Below, piece after piece: positions 1 through 8,902 of a DNA stretch of 64,000 nt (its first letter is position 1; every line of letters starts with the position of its first letter). The translations under genes and the position numbers were made by a program. The notes under the pieces are model-generated. The model did not search any database and was not told the origin of the DNA. It was given only the letters and a program-made list of their open reading frames with translations. Where the stretch lies: NCBI GenBank assembly GCA_910588775.1, contig CAJURH010000005.1:53018-117017 (forward strand). The letters run 5' to 3'. Source of the stretch: an uncultured Lachnospiraceae bacterium. GTDB lineage: Bacteria > Bacillota > Clostridia > Lachnospirales > Lachnospiraceae.

Positions 1-271
1 TAAAGTGGGGATGGGCATTCACATCCGTAGGCGACCCATGCGTTGCCCATCGTGTATGCCCAATGCCGGAAAATCCAGGTAAGACAGCTCCCCCCTGGGT
101 CAGTTCTTCCAACGCCTTTAACTTCCCAGTGGATTTCACCATTTGAATCTTCTCACCATTGTAGACGGCAATCCCCGCCGAATCATATCCCCGGTATTCC
201 AGCTTTGAAAGGCCGTCCAACAATATGGGCGCAGCCTGCTGCCCTCCAATATACCCTACAATTCCACACAT
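1..271 (-). CDS. glmS: Glutamine--fructose-6-phosphate aminotransferase, N-terminal part (runs off window)
   Basis: GlmS makes glucosamine-6-phosphate from fructose-6-phosphate and glutamine, the first step toward UDP-GlcNAc and peptidoglycan. The 90 visible codons begin MCGIVGYIGGQQAA, where Cys2 is the N-terminal nucleophile of the class II glutamine amidotransferase domain. They continue through the LEYRGYDSAG and GHTRWATHG motifs, which are diagnostic of GlmS. The start at 271 is preceded by a GGGAGGG ribosome site. The gene is cut by the window edge, so the isomerase domains are not visible. It follows the glycosyltransferase block on the same strand with only 48 bases between. Confidence 0.95.
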   Translation of the reverse strand, partial: MCGIVGYIGGQQAAPILLDGLSKLEYRGYDSAGIAVYNGEKIQMVKSTGKLKALEELTQGGAVLPGFSGIGHTRWATHGSPTDVNAHPHF

Positions 272-319
272 AATCCTGCCCTCCCTTGTCGTACGCCGAC
301 ACATTCTAATTTATTTATA

Positions 320-1267
320 TTATATGCCGGCATCTATTTTTCCGCCCCTCCAGTATTCCGGACTCATGGTACACGCCTGTATCCATCTCTGGGGCAATAA
401 TCTATAATGTTTTCCCAACTGGTATCCCAAATATTTAAAAGCGCTGTGCGCTATAAGCTTAGGAAGCAACCATGGCTTTCCCTGTCGCAGCAGATACCCG
501 GCGGTGGATTTCACCAGGGCAATCCCCTCGCCCTCTGCGGGCATGTCTGCAAAAACTTCCGGATGATCCGCCTGGGACACGCCCAGGTCAAAATTCCTGT
601 GAAACTGTTGTCTGCAATTATAATTATGGGAATGAACCACTTGAGCATCCGCCACATAGGCAATCCCATAACCTGCCTGTATCAGTCCCGCTCCATAAAT
701 CATGTCTTCGTTGAAAATAGTCCTCGGGACAAATCCCCCCTGTTCCACATAGATTTCCCGGTTGTAGGCCGCGCACACATTGGAACAAAAATATGTCTTA
801 ATTCCCTGTTCCTCCAAATTTGCCTTCCATTTCACCTGGCTTTTCTCTGGGTAGTTAAACCTTCGGGTATACGCCTCTATACAGTGGGCTTTCTTAGATG
901 GGAGTTGTCTGGCGTAACTGGCCGCCACCTGGGGCTGTAAAAGCGGCCGGATCAAATTGCTCAGCATATCCCGGTTCTTCGGCCATGCGTCCTGGGTCAT
1001 GCACACGAGAATATCCCCTGTGGCGTACTCCGCCCCCCGCCTTCTTGTTCCACCGTGGTCAAACTCCGCCTTGGCTATATGATACACTTGCATGTTCTGC
1101 CGTCCCGCCTCCCAGGCCGAATCCCAGAACCGCTCCTCTGTATTCATGATAATCACACTGTGTATGGGATATCGCTGCCTATACAGCCTGTCCAAAATTT
1201 TTCCAAATTCCTTACCTGGCTTATAGGTGGGAATCAAAACATCAACCTGGAATTCATAATTTTCCAT
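320..1267 (-). CDS. GT2 glycosyltransferase, rhamnosyltransferase-like
   Basis: A 315-residue GT-A fold glycosyltransferase, probably cytoplasmic, adding a sugar to a lipid-linked surface polysaccharide. The N-terminus has the strand motif VDVLIPTYKPG. FDHGGTRRRGAEYATGD near residue 70 and TQDAWP near residue 92 (in the DxD position) are typical of RfbN/RfbF-type rhamnosyltransferases. NEDMIYGAGLIQAGY near residue 185 is the acceptor-side motif. The ATG follows CAGGAGATAAAAT. It lies after a strong terminator at 1293-1327, so it probably has its own promoter or depends on read-through. Donor and acceptor cannot be read from sequence; rhamnose is an inference from family resemblance. Confidence 0.85.
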   Translation of the reverse strand: MENYEFQVDVLIPTYKPGKEFGKILDRLYRQRYPIHSVIIMNTEERFWDSAWEAGRQNMQVYHIAKAEFDHGGTRRRGAEYATGDILVCMTQDAWPKNRDMLSNLIRPLLQPQVAASYARQLPSKKAHCIEAYTRRFNYPEKSQVKWKANLEEQGIKTYFCSNVCAAYNREIYVEQGGFVPRTIFNEDMIYGAGLIQAGYGIAYVADAQVVHSHNYNCRQQFHRNFDLGVSQADHPEVFADMPAEGEGIALVKSTAGYLLRQGKPWLLPKLIAHSAFKYLGYQLGKHYRLLPQRWIQACTMSPEYWRGGKIDAGI

Positions 1268-1292
1268 ATTTTATCTCCTGCTTCCATTGACT

Positions 1293-1327
1293 CATAGAAA
1301 GAAAAGAATCCCATTGAATGGGATTCT
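1293..1327 (-). terminator. Rho-independent terminator after the LCP gene
   Basis: A perfect 10-bp stem (AGAATCCCAT / ATGGGATTCT, 1305-1314 with 1318-1327) with a three-base loop is followed on the minus strand by TTTTCTTTC. It lies 7 bases past the LCP stop codon and separates the polysaccharide operon from the last glycosyltransferase and glmS. Confidence 0.9.
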
Positions 1328-1333
1328 CTTTCT

Positions 1334-2656
1334 TTACCATGACTGATTATCCTGGGACTGCCCTCCGCTGCCATCATCCGTGGGATAGGATGTATCCTGG
1401 TAAGTATCCCCACTGTACGGTTCCTGGGACTGCTGGCTGGAATCATACGTATCCACATATGAAGTATCTGTATATTCTGAACCATAATCCTGATAACTGT
1501 CTGTATATTCCGTCTCTGTAGGATCACTGGTTTCCTGATAATCCTCCGTATAATCTGACTCTGGCGTACTGGTCTGGGTCTCCGACATACTGTCTTTTTC
1601 TGAAGAATCGCTGTCCTTCGTCACCTCAATGCCGCCAATCTCCGCAATCTTCTCACTGCGGTGCACAACTACGTCTGAAGGACTGTAATTGTCATCTTTG
1701 AACAAGAACTTGTGCAATTCTTTTACATTTGTATCCAAGGTAACTGGAAGCACCACGCTCCCTTTCCCTTCTATATCCTTTTCTGTATGCTCATAAGGAA
1801 AACCGCATGTCTCATCAAAAGAATAGGATAACATTCCGGCGCCCATATCAAAAATCTGCGATTTAGATAAAGAGGTCTTCACCAACGGGAACACTTCATC
1901 CATAATGCTGGACAACGTGCCCAGGCTGGACTTCTTGGCCTTTTGCACCAGTTTCTGCAAAATCAGTCTCTGTCTCTCCGTCCGCTCAAAATCCAGACCC
2001 GCCGTATAGCGGATTCTGGCGTAAGAAGTGGCTTGCACGCCATTCAGTTCGTATATTCCCGCCACCTCCGGCTCAATCCGGGTATAGTCCTGGCCTGTGA
2101 TTTCGGAAGTCTCCACGCAGTAGTTGTTCATATGAACCACCTCATCTGCGGTCATCTCAATCGTCAAACCTCCCAGCAAGTCAATCACCTTTACCAATGC
2201 GGACATATCCACAGTCACGTAATCCTGAATCTGCAAATCCAGATTCGTATTTAACATGGAAACCGCTTGGCTGGCTCCTCCGGCCATATAGGCGGAATTT
2301 GCCTTATGGTAAGAGTCATTTCCCACATTCAGAAGGGTGTCTCTGTATACGGATACCAATTTCACCGCTTTCGTGTCGTTATTGATACTGGCAATGATAA
2401 TCGTGTCACTGTTATTCACCGCCATATCAGACCCTTCCCCACGGGAATCCACGCCGAAGAGGGCAATGTTCTGGTAACCGGTCATCTTCTCACTGGCGAC
2501 CACGTTCATTTCCACATTTCCCAACTCTTCTCCATCTATCTGATTCAGGCGGGAATTGATCTGCCCATACACGAACAGCCCCCCAATCAGAAGCAGAAGA
2601 ATAATTAATTCCCCTACAAACAATGCGATCCTTTTCTTGGTTCCTCTTCTAGCCAT
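1334..2656 (-). CDS. LytR-CpsA-Psr (LCP) family cell-wall polymer ligase
   Basis: LCP proteins transfer undecaprenyl-linked glycopolymers onto peptidoglycan outside the membrane. This 440-residue protein has a short basic cytoplasmic N-terminus, one membrane helix at about residues 9-30, and an extracytoplasmic LCP domain at about 60-290. The domain shows the family's GVDSR, NSDTIIIASINN, VSVYRDT and FERTERQRLILQ motifs, with Arg and Asp residues that bind the polyprenyl pyrophosphate. From about residue 350 the C-terminus is a low-complexity tail rich in Ser, Thr, Asp, Glu and Tyr, probably unstructured at the surface. It is 16 bases downstream of the sugar phosphotransferase, which fits attachment of the polymer that cluster makes. 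Confidence 0.93.
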   Translation of the reverse strand: MARRGTKKRIALFVGELIILLLLIGGLFVYGQINSRLNQIDGEELGNVEMNVVASEKMTGYQNIALFGVDSRGEGSDMAVNNSDTIIIASINNDTKAVKLVSVYRDTLLNVGNDSYHKANSAYMAGGASQAVSMLNTNLDLQIQDYVTVDMSALVKVIDLLGGLTIEMTADEVVHMNNYCVETSEITGQDYTRIEPEVAGIYELNGVQATSYARIRYTAGLDFERTERQRLILQKLVQKAKKSSLGTLSSIMDEVFPLVKTSLSKSQIFDMGAGMLSYSFDETCGFPYEHTEKDIEGKGSVVLPVTLDTNVKELHKFLFKDDNYSPSDVVVHRSEKIAEIGGIEVTKDSDSSEKDSMSETQTSTPESDYTEDYQETSDPTETEYTDSYQDYGSEYTDTSYVDTYDSSQQSQEPYSGDTYQDTSYPTDDGSGGQSQDNQSW

Positions 2657-2672
2657 GTTTTTCCCCTTACTT

Positions 2673-4076
2673 TCAATACGCGTTTTTGTTTACAAATCCT
2701 TTGAATATGGTCAAAACAAGAATCTTCACGTCAAACCCCAGCGTCCAGTTCTCAATATAATACAAATCATATTCTATGCGCTTGCGGATGGATGTATCCC
2801 CCCGGTATCCATTCACCTGCGCCCAGCCAGTCAGTCCCGGCCGTACCTGATGCTTGACCATATATCTGGGAATCTCTTCCCGGAACTTTTCCACGAAAAA
2901 CGGCCTCTCCGGCCTTGGCCCCACCAGACTCATGTCGCCTCTTAAGATGTTGAAAAGCTGCGGCAGCTCATCAATGCTCGTCCGACGCATTAGCTTTCCG
3001 ATCCCGGTTACGCGGGGATCGTCTTTCGTGGTCCATGCTTTCTTCTCTTCGCTCTCTTTCTGCACCTCCATAGAACGGAACTTATACATTTGAAAAATTT
3101 TATTGTGAAGACCTACCCGCTCCTGTTTATAAATCAGCGGTCCCGGCGACGTAAGCTTAATCATCATGCACGCCAGCAACATCACAGGGGACGCCACCAC
3201 AAGCCCGCAGACAGACCCCACGATATCAATAAGTCGCTTTAACACGGCCAAGAAATTATTGGTCAAAGGCACATGCCGTATGTTAATCACCGGAAGTCCC
3301 AGAATATCCTCCGTATAGGGCTTTGTGGGTATAATATTATTATAATCGGGAATAAACTTTGTATGCACGCCCGACTTCTCACAAAGACTCACAATTTCTT
3401 CCAGCCTGTAATATTCGCCCAGCCCCAGCGTAATCGCGATTTCATCCAGATGATTTTCCAGCAATATGGGCATAAGACTGGAGATTTCCCCAATTACCGG
3501 GATTCCCTTGTACTCCGTCTTCGCCTGCACTTCGTCATCCAAAATGCCCTGGATGGTATAGCCCCACTGGGGATTGGCTATAATTCTGTCTATATACTCT
3601 TCCGCCGCCCGGCTGTAGCCCACCAGCAAAATATGTTTCTGGTTAAAGCCGCGACGGCGCATATCCCGCAGCACATATCTTATGGCATTGCGCAGCACAG
3701 TCTCCGCCACAATGTCGATGCCGTAGAAGATAAAGATTACGGAACGGGAAAAATCGATAATGCGCAGCACATAAAGCGCCACCATAATCAGGAACACGCC
3801 CAGCGTATTGGCCTTGGTTATATTGGCCAGTTCCAGCCTGCGCCCCTGTACACGCTTCGGCGTATATAAGTTAAAAGCATAATATAAAATCAAAAATCCG
3901 GGCACAATGAATACCAGCGCAAACATATACTGTTCAAAAGAAAGCGCCCGAACCGAGGTTTCGGAATAAGGTCCCTGGAATTTAAGAAACCAGGCCGCCA
4001 CATAAGACAATGCGATGACCAAAGCATCAAATACCACATGCAGACGATTAAAATACCTTTGGTTGTCTTTAATCAA
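2673..4076 (-). CDS. Undecaprenyl-phosphate sugar phosphotransferase (WcaJ/CpsE type)
   Basis: This initiating enzyme moves a sugar-1-phosphate from a nucleotide sugar to undecaprenyl phosphate. The 467-residue protein has about four N-terminal membrane helices (residues 12-125), a Rossmann-like middle domain starting near HILLVGYSRAAEEYID, a further hydrophobic helix near 280-302, and the C-terminal bacterial sugar transferase domain. That domain carries KQERVG, FQMYKFRSM, DELPQLFNILRGDMS and LVGPRP. The architecture matches polyprenyl glycosylphosphotransferases such as WcaJ. Translation appears to start at a TTG behind GAGGTGAG. The gene precedes the LCP gene in one operon. Glucose or galactose as the first sugar cannot be distinguished. 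Confidence 0.92.
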   Translation of the reverse strand: MIKDNQRYFNRLHVVFDALVIALSYVAAWFLKFQGPYSETSVRALSFEQYMFALVFIVPGFLILYYAFNLYTPKRVQGRRLELANITKANTLGVFLIMVALYVLRIIDFSRSVIFIFYGIDIVAETVLRNAIRYVLRDMRRRGFNQKHILLVGYSRAAEEYIDRIIANPQWGYTIQGILDDEVQAKTEYKGIPVIGEISSLMPILLENHLDEIAITLGLGEYYRLEEIVSLCEKSGVHTKFIPDYNNIIPTKPYTEDILGLPVINIRHVPLTNNFLAVLKRLIDIVGSVCGLVVASPVMLLACMMIKLTSPGPLIYKQERVGLHNKIFQMYKFRSMEVQKESEEKKAWTTKDDPRVTGIGKLMRRTSIDELPQLFNILRGDMSLVGPRPERPFFVEKFREEIPRYMVKHQVRPGLTGWAQVNGYRGDTSIRKRIEYDLYYIENWTLGFDVKILVLTIFKGFVNKNAY

Positions 4077-4181
4077 TTTTACTCACCTCAATTGATTTTA
4101 TCAAATATACTATATAGTAGTTGCCCCTAAAAGGCAATAAAATATTCCTTATTTATCATAAAATTTTTGTAAAACAATCCA

Positions 4182-5138
4182 TTATTTTGTCAGAGTTCTG
4201 AAGATATTCACCCATAATTCCCACTGTATTTTACAATAATTCCATAAATTTTCAGCAGAAAATCTTACTTTTTTATTTTTTTCGCAAATCTTCACCCCCT
4301 GCAACAAACCCGATATATACTCCCTTCCCAGTCCTTTTTTGACGAAAAAGAGAAATTTTATCAAAAAGCCCACGGCCAGAAAAGGCAGATTCAAAACTAT
4401 CTGAAAAAAGGGCATATTTTTATAAATCAGGTAAATATTGTTCCTGGCCGAATACTGCACTTTAAAAGAATTGTAGCGGGAGCCGGTGGTTGCGCTGCCC
4501 ACATGGCAGACCACGGCTTTTGGGGCAAACACATTCACATACCCCTGTATCCGGGCGCGATAGCCCACGTCCACATCTTCCAGATAGGCAAAATGCGCCT
4601 CGTCAAAACAGCCCAGCCGCTCCAGAATGTCCCTGCGGTAAATGGCCGCTCCCGCGCAGGAGGCAAATATTTTCCTCTCCCGGCAGTAATCCCTCTGAGG
4701 CTCTCCCTTTCCCCGGGCGTAGGCCCATCCAAGGGCCGTATAATAATTTCCCGCGTCGTCGATTCGCTCCCGGTCCTGGAACTGGACCATCTTGGCGCTG
4801 CACGAAAACCGACGCGCATCTTTCTGAATGGCCTGCAAAAGCCCACCCACAAATCCAGGAGCCGCCTCCGTATCGTTATTCAAAAGAATCACAAACGGAG
4901 TCTTGCACGCCCGAATCCCCACATTGACGGCCCCGCAAAATCCTTGATTCTTTGGCAGACGAATCACCTTCACCTCCGGATAATCCTTATCCAGAAGCTC
5001 CTGACTGCCGTCTGTGGAACCATTGTCCACCACAATCGTGTCAAATCCCGAATACCGCTGGCGACGCAGCGCGTCCAGACAGTCTGGAAGATAGGCGATG
5101 CCATTATAATTAGGTATTACAACTGTAACATTTACCAT
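4182..5138 (-). CDS. GT2 family glycosyltransferase
   Basis: A 318-residue GT2 enzyme of the dTDP-rhamnosyltransferase-like class. It starts VNVTVVIPNYNG and has DNGSTDGSQE near residue 45 and LLNNDTEAAPGF (the DxD-type site) near 90. FDEAHFAYLEDVDVGYRARIQGY is split over residues about 180-205, and a hydrophobic C-terminal helix near 245-270 probably anchors it to the membrane. I chose the ATG at 5138 because GAGGGTGAG lies just upstream and it falls 4 bases after the preceding gene's stop; an ATG 27 bases further upstream is possible. It sits between the bimodular glycosyltransferase and the initiating transferase. Confidence 0.88.
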   Translation of the reverse strand: MVNVTVVIPNYNGIAYLPDCLDALRRQRYSGFDTIVVDNGSTDGSQELLDKDYPEVKVIRLPKNQGFCGAVNVGIRACKTPFVILLNNDTEAAPGFVGGLLQAIQKDARRFSCSAKMVQFQDRERIDDAGNYYTALGWAYARGKGEPQRDYCRERKIFASCAGAAIYRRDILERLGCFDEAHFAYLEDVDVGYRARIQGYVNVFAPKAVVCHVGSATTGSRYNSFKVQYSARNNIYLIYKNMPFFQIVLNLPFLAVGFLIKFLFFVKKGLGREYISGLLQGVKICEKNKKVRFSAENLWNYCKIQWELWVNIFRTLTK

Positions 5139-5142
5139 GGTC

Positions 5143-6978
5143 TCACCCTCTTCCATCCGTCTCAATCGGTCTCAAAGAATAGTTCCATTTGGTCAGGGAA
5201 AGGTTCTTATTATAGTAAGGATCGCCCTGTTTCAAAAGGGGCAGCCAGTGACTGCGCATATACTCGATTTCCTTTTGAAAACGGCGCACCTTTTCCTTAT
5301 TGTCCTCGGCTCCCCTGCTCTTGGACTCATAGTGGTACATTTCCACATAAGGGTCGTAGGCCACCAAATATCCCAACCGCCGGATTTTCAAACACAGATC
5401 AATATCGTTAAAGGCCACCGCCAATTCTTGCGTAAATCCTCCAGCCTCCTGAAACGCTTTCGCCTTCACCATCATACAGGCGGCCGTCACTGCGCTTAAG
5501 TCCTGCTGAAGCGCCGCTTTGTGCATATATCCGGTCCTCTCTCTCGGCATCCCCACGAACATATGCCCAGCAATGCCCCCGATGCCCAAAATGCACCCAG
5601 CATGCTGAATGGTGTCGTCGGGATAATAGAGCCTTGCGCCCACCGCCCCCACTTCCGGCCGCTGGCAGTGCCCCAGCATCTCCTCCATCCAGTCCGGCGC
5701 GATGACCTCAATATCATTGTTCAAAAACAGAATATATTTGCCTTTGGCCAGGGAAACGCCGTAATTATTGATGGCCGAATAGTTAAACGCCCCCTCCCAG
5801 ACAGCTATCTGTATATTATCTTTCTTCTTTAATTCCCGATAATATGCAAAAATCTCATCCGTGGCGCTGTTATTTTCCACAATGATAATCTCGTAATTCT
5901 TATACGTGGATTTCTCCTCGATGGAACGCAGACATTTCTCCAAAGTCTCCTTCTCATCCTTATTGGGAATTACAATGGAAATCAATTCTTCATGGCGTAT
6001 CGGATAGACCACCCGGTAAAATCCCAGATCCATGGTGTGGGATACTTTTCCTGGCGTATCCATCCGCTTCAAATGCTCCTCAATGGCCCGTTTTCCCGCT
6101 TCAAAAGCGTACATCTTGCTGGCCGGATTATCCGCTGTGGAGGACTTATGCGTCCGCCAGTGATACAGAATTTCCGGAATATGACAGATTTTCTCCGCTT
6201 TTTCCGTACAGCGCAAAATAAAATCGTAATCCTGGGCGCCGTCAAATTCCCGGCGAAACCCTCCCACCTCCTCCACCAACTGGCGACGCGCAAGAAAGAA
6301 GTGCGTGATGTAATTGTTAGACCGGAGCAGGTCCAGATTGAAATCCGGTTTCAGATGGGGTTGGAAATGTTCCGACAAATCCGTGGTCACTTTATCTTCA
6401 TCGGTGTAAATGCAGTCAATCCCGTCGTCTTTCTCCAAAGCGCTGACAATTTCATAGAAGGCATTGGGCGCCAACAAGTCGTCGTGATCCAAAAGCCCCA
6501 CGTAATCTCCCTGCGCCATGGCAAATGCCCGGTTGGTGTTCTCCGAAATACCCAGATTCTCCGAAAGGTTCTCATAGCGGATACGAGGGTCCTGGTCTGC
6601 GTATTCTGCCAGTATTCTCTCGATGCCGCCCTCTTCAAATCCGGCATTTACAATGCACAATTCCCAGTTGTCATAGGTCTGCGCCTGCACAGATTCCATC
6701 ATCTCCCGCAGGAAGTTCTCCGGCGTTTTGAAGGCGGGAACCGCTATGCTGATTTTCGGCTTTTCTTTCCACTTCTTCTTTCGCTGCCGCATAAGCGCTT
6801 CTTCGGTGGGACGATACGCTTCATACCATGGCCCATAAGGCACTTCTTCCGGCTCAAACCGCTCGCTTAGGCGCACCCAGAATTCTTTCCATCCGTAATG
6901 CTTTAAATACCGCAGCCCCTTTTGTATAGTATAAGGGGAAAGCTTCCGCAAAAGCCTTCCCCATTCCATTTGACTCAT
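5143..6978 (-). CDS. Bimodular GT2 glycosyltransferase
   Basis: A 611-residue protein with two GT2 catalytic modules. The first, about residues 93-290, begins KISIAVPAFKTPENF and contains LLDHDDLLAP and YTDEDK. The second, about 338-560, begins ISIVIPNKDEKETLE and contains LFLNNDIEV and FNDIDLCLKIRRLGYL. An N-terminal helical stretch of about 85 residues precedes them. Such double enzymes often add two sugars or an alternating chain in cell-wall polysaccharide synthesis. The ribosome site is weak (AAGAGG far upstream). The start is only 19 bases after purD's stop with no terminator between, so transcription may come from the purine operon. Confidence 0.88.
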   Translation of the reverse strand: MSQMEWGRLLRKLSPYTIQKGLRYLKHYGWKEFWVRLSERFEPEEVPYGPWYEAYRPTEEALMRQRKKKWKEKPKISIAVPAFKTPENFLREMMESVQAQTYDNWELCIVNAGFEEGGIERILAEYADQDPRIRYENLSENLGISENTNRAFAMAQGDYVGLLDHDDLLAPNAFYEIVSALEKDDGIDCIYTDEDKVTTDLSEHFQPHLKPDFNLDLLRSNNYITHFFLARRQLVEEVGGFRREFDGAQDYDFILRCTEKAEKICHIPEILYHWRTHKSSTADNPASKMYAFEAGKRAIEEHLKRMDTPGKVSHTMDLGFYRVVYPIRHEELISIVIPNKDEKETLEKCLRSIEEKSTYKNYEIIIVENNSATDEIFAYYRELKKKDNIQIAVWEGAFNYSAINNYGVSLAKGKYILFLNNDIEVIAPDWMEEMLGHCQRPEVGAVGARLYYPDDTIQHAGCILGIGGIAGHMFVGMPRERTGYMHKAALQQDLSAVTAACMMVKAKAFQEAGGFTQELAVAFNDIDLCLKIRRLGYLVAYDPYVEMYHYESKSRGAEDNKEKVRRFQKEIEYMRSHWLPLLKQGDPYYNKNLSLTKWNYSLRPIETDGRG

Positions 6979-6997
6979 AAATCAGCCCATAAACCTC

Positions 6998-8269
6998 TTA
7001 TGCTTCGTCAATAGCTTTTCCAATATCGTTTCTCATATACTTGTTTGCAAATTCAATCCACTCGGTGGCCTCATAGGCGTTCTTGCGAGCTTCTTTCAAG
7101 TCCTTGCCCTTTGCCGTAATGCCCAGCACCCGACCCCCGTTGGTGACGATGGCATCCCCGTCCAGCTTGGTCCCCGCATGGAAACAGTAATAGCCGTCCT
7201 TCCCTTTGAACCGCTCAAATCCGTGCATGGGGATGCCTTTCTCGTAAGCCTGGGGATAACCTTCAGAAGCCAGCACCACGCACACCGCCGCATTGTCCTC
7301 AAAAGTCAAGTCCACATCGGCAAGCCTGCCCTCCAGGCACGCCTCTATCACATCTATGATATCGTTCTCCATCCTGGGCAACACCACCTGCGCTTCCGGA
7401 TCGCCGAAACGGGCATTGTACTCCAGAACCTTCGGCCCATTTTCCGTGAGCATCAGCCCGAAGAACAGGATTCCTGTAAAGGGCCGTCCTTCTTTTGCCA
7501 TAGCGTCCACTGTGGGCTGGAAAATTTTTTTCTGACAGAAATCATCGATTTCCGGCGTATAGAACGGACTGGGTGAAAATGTGCCCATACCGCCAGTATT
7601 CAAGCCCTGGTCGCCGTCTTTGGCCCTCTTGTGATCCTGGGCGGAAGTCATGGTTTTCACCGTCTTCCCATCTACGAAAGCCAACACGGACACTTCCCGG
7701 CCCGTCATAAATTCTTCGATAACCATAGTATTTCCCGCATCGCCGAATTTCTTGTCTTCCATAATGGTTTTTACGCCGTCTTTGGCTTCCTGAAGCGTCT
7801 GGCAGATGAGCACGCCTTTGCCCAGAGCCAGGCCGTCGGCCTTTAACACAATGGGAAACTGGGCGCTTTCCAGGTATTTAAGCGCCTCTGCCGGGTCGTC
7901 GAAATTCTCGTACGCTGCCGTGGGGATGTTGTATTTCTTCATCAAATCTTTTGAAAACGCCTTGGAGCCTTCTATGATGGCAGCGTTTTTCCGGGGACCG
8001 AATACTTTTAGCCCGGCCTTCTCGAACTCATCCACAATGCCCCCCGCCAGAGGGTCATCCATACCGATAATGGTCAAGTCAATGGCCTTTTCCTTGGCAA
8101 AGGCAACCAGTTTATCAAACTCCATGGCCCCGATGTCCACGCACTCCGCGTACTCTCCAATTCCTCCATTGCCGGGGGCACAGTATATTTTGTCTGTCTT
8201 CGGGCTTTTCGCCACACTCCATGCGATCGCGTGCTCTCTTCCCCCTCCGCCTACGATAAGTATTTTCAT
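6998..8269 (-). CDS. purD: Phosphoribosylamine--glycine ligase (GAR synthetase)
   Basis: PurD joins phosphoribosylamine and glycine with ATP, the second step of purine synthesis. The 423-residue length is normal. Visible motifs are MKILIVGGGGREHAI at the start, the ATP-grasp segment VLKADGLALGKGV near residue 142, GGMGTFSPSP near 226, and LEYNARFGDPEAQVVLPR near 285, which binds magnesium and glycine. GGAGTAAGAACGT precedes the ATG. It is the last gene of purE-purM-purN-purD, 6 bases after purN. Confidence 0.97.
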   Translation of the reverse strand: MKILIVGGGGREHAIAWSVAKSPKTDKIYCAPGNGGIGEYAECVDIGAMEFDKLVAFAKEKAIDLTIIGMDDPLAGGIVDEFEKAGLKVFGPRKNAAIIEGSKAFSKDLMKKYNIPTAAYENFDDPAEALKYLESAQFPIVLKADGLALGKGVLICQTLQEAKDGVKTIMEDKKFGDAGNTMVIEEFMTGREVSVLAFVDGKTVKTMTSAQDHKRAKDGDQGLNTGGMGTFSPSPFYTPEIDDFCQKKIFQPTVDAMAKEGRPFTGILFFGLMLTENGPKVLEYNARFGDPEAQVVLPRMENDIIDVIEACLEGRLADVDLTFEDNAAVCVVLASEGYPQAYEKGIPMHGFERFKGKDGYYCFHAGTKLDGDAIVTNGGRVLGITAKGKDLKEARKNAYEATEWIEFANKYMRNDIGKAIDEA

Positions 8270-8275
8270 ACGTTC

Positions 8276-8902
8276 TTACTCCTTTATCACTGCTTTGTTA
8301 TTTTCCACCGTCACTTTACCGTTCGCAATCAAATCAATGGCCTTGGGAAGAATCTTCCACTCCGCCTGCTCCATCACCCGCCGCTGCAGGGTTTCCGGCG
8401 TATCGCCCGCCTTAACTTCCACTGCTTTTTGTAATATAATCGGCCCCGTGTCGGTGCCTTCGTCCACAAAATGCACCGTAGCTCCGGTGATTTTCACGCC
8501 CCGGCTTAAAGCTTTCTCATGGACCAGCAGCCCGTAACAGCCCGTGCCGCTGAAAGAAGGAATTAGCGCCGGATGCACATTGATAATCTGGTTGGGATAG
8601 GCTTCAATCATTTCCTTCGGCATCACCACCATGCACCCGGCCAGAACCACCAGATCCACCCCATAGGACTGCACCGTTTTCACCAACGCCTGGTGGTAAA
8701 GATCGCGTCTCTCATAGGAATCCGGCGAGACGCAGACAGCCTCCACTCCGTGATTTCTGGCGCGCTCCAGGGCATACGCATCCGCGTTGTTGCTGATTAC
8801 CGCCTGGATGGACGCGTTGGTAATCCGGCCTTCATCTATGGCCTCCAGAATCGCCTGCAGGTTCGTCCCACCGCCGGAAACCAGAACCGCTATCTTTAAC
8901 AT
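8276..8902 (-). CDS. purN: Phosphoribosylglycinamide formyltransferase
   Basis: PurN transfers a formyl group from 10-formyl-THF to GAR. The 208-residue protein begins LKIAVLVSGGGTNLQAIL and has the catalytic INVHPALIPSFSGTGCYG segment (His near residue 106), ITGATVHFVDEGTDTGPIIL and the conserved Asp after it. Its ATG overlaps the end of purM by 7 bases, which implies translational coupling. AAAGGGGTG is the ribosome site, inside purM. Confidence 0.97.
   Translation of the reverse strand: MLKIAVLVSGGGTNLQAILEAIDEGRITNASIQAVISNNADAYALERARNHGVEAVCVSPDSYERRDLYHQALVKTVQSYGVDLVVLAGCMVVMPKEMIEAYPNQIINVHPALIPSFSGTGCYGLLVHEKALSRGVKITGATVHFVDEGTDTGPIILQKAVEVKAGDTPETLQRRVMEQAEWKILPKAIDLIANGKVTVENNKAVIKE

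Noticed and set aside
5992..6870. 292-codon plus-strand frame opposite the bimodular glycosyltransferase
   Set aside because: It mirrors a gene with clear GT2 motifs on the minus strand, has no ribosome site and no family features.
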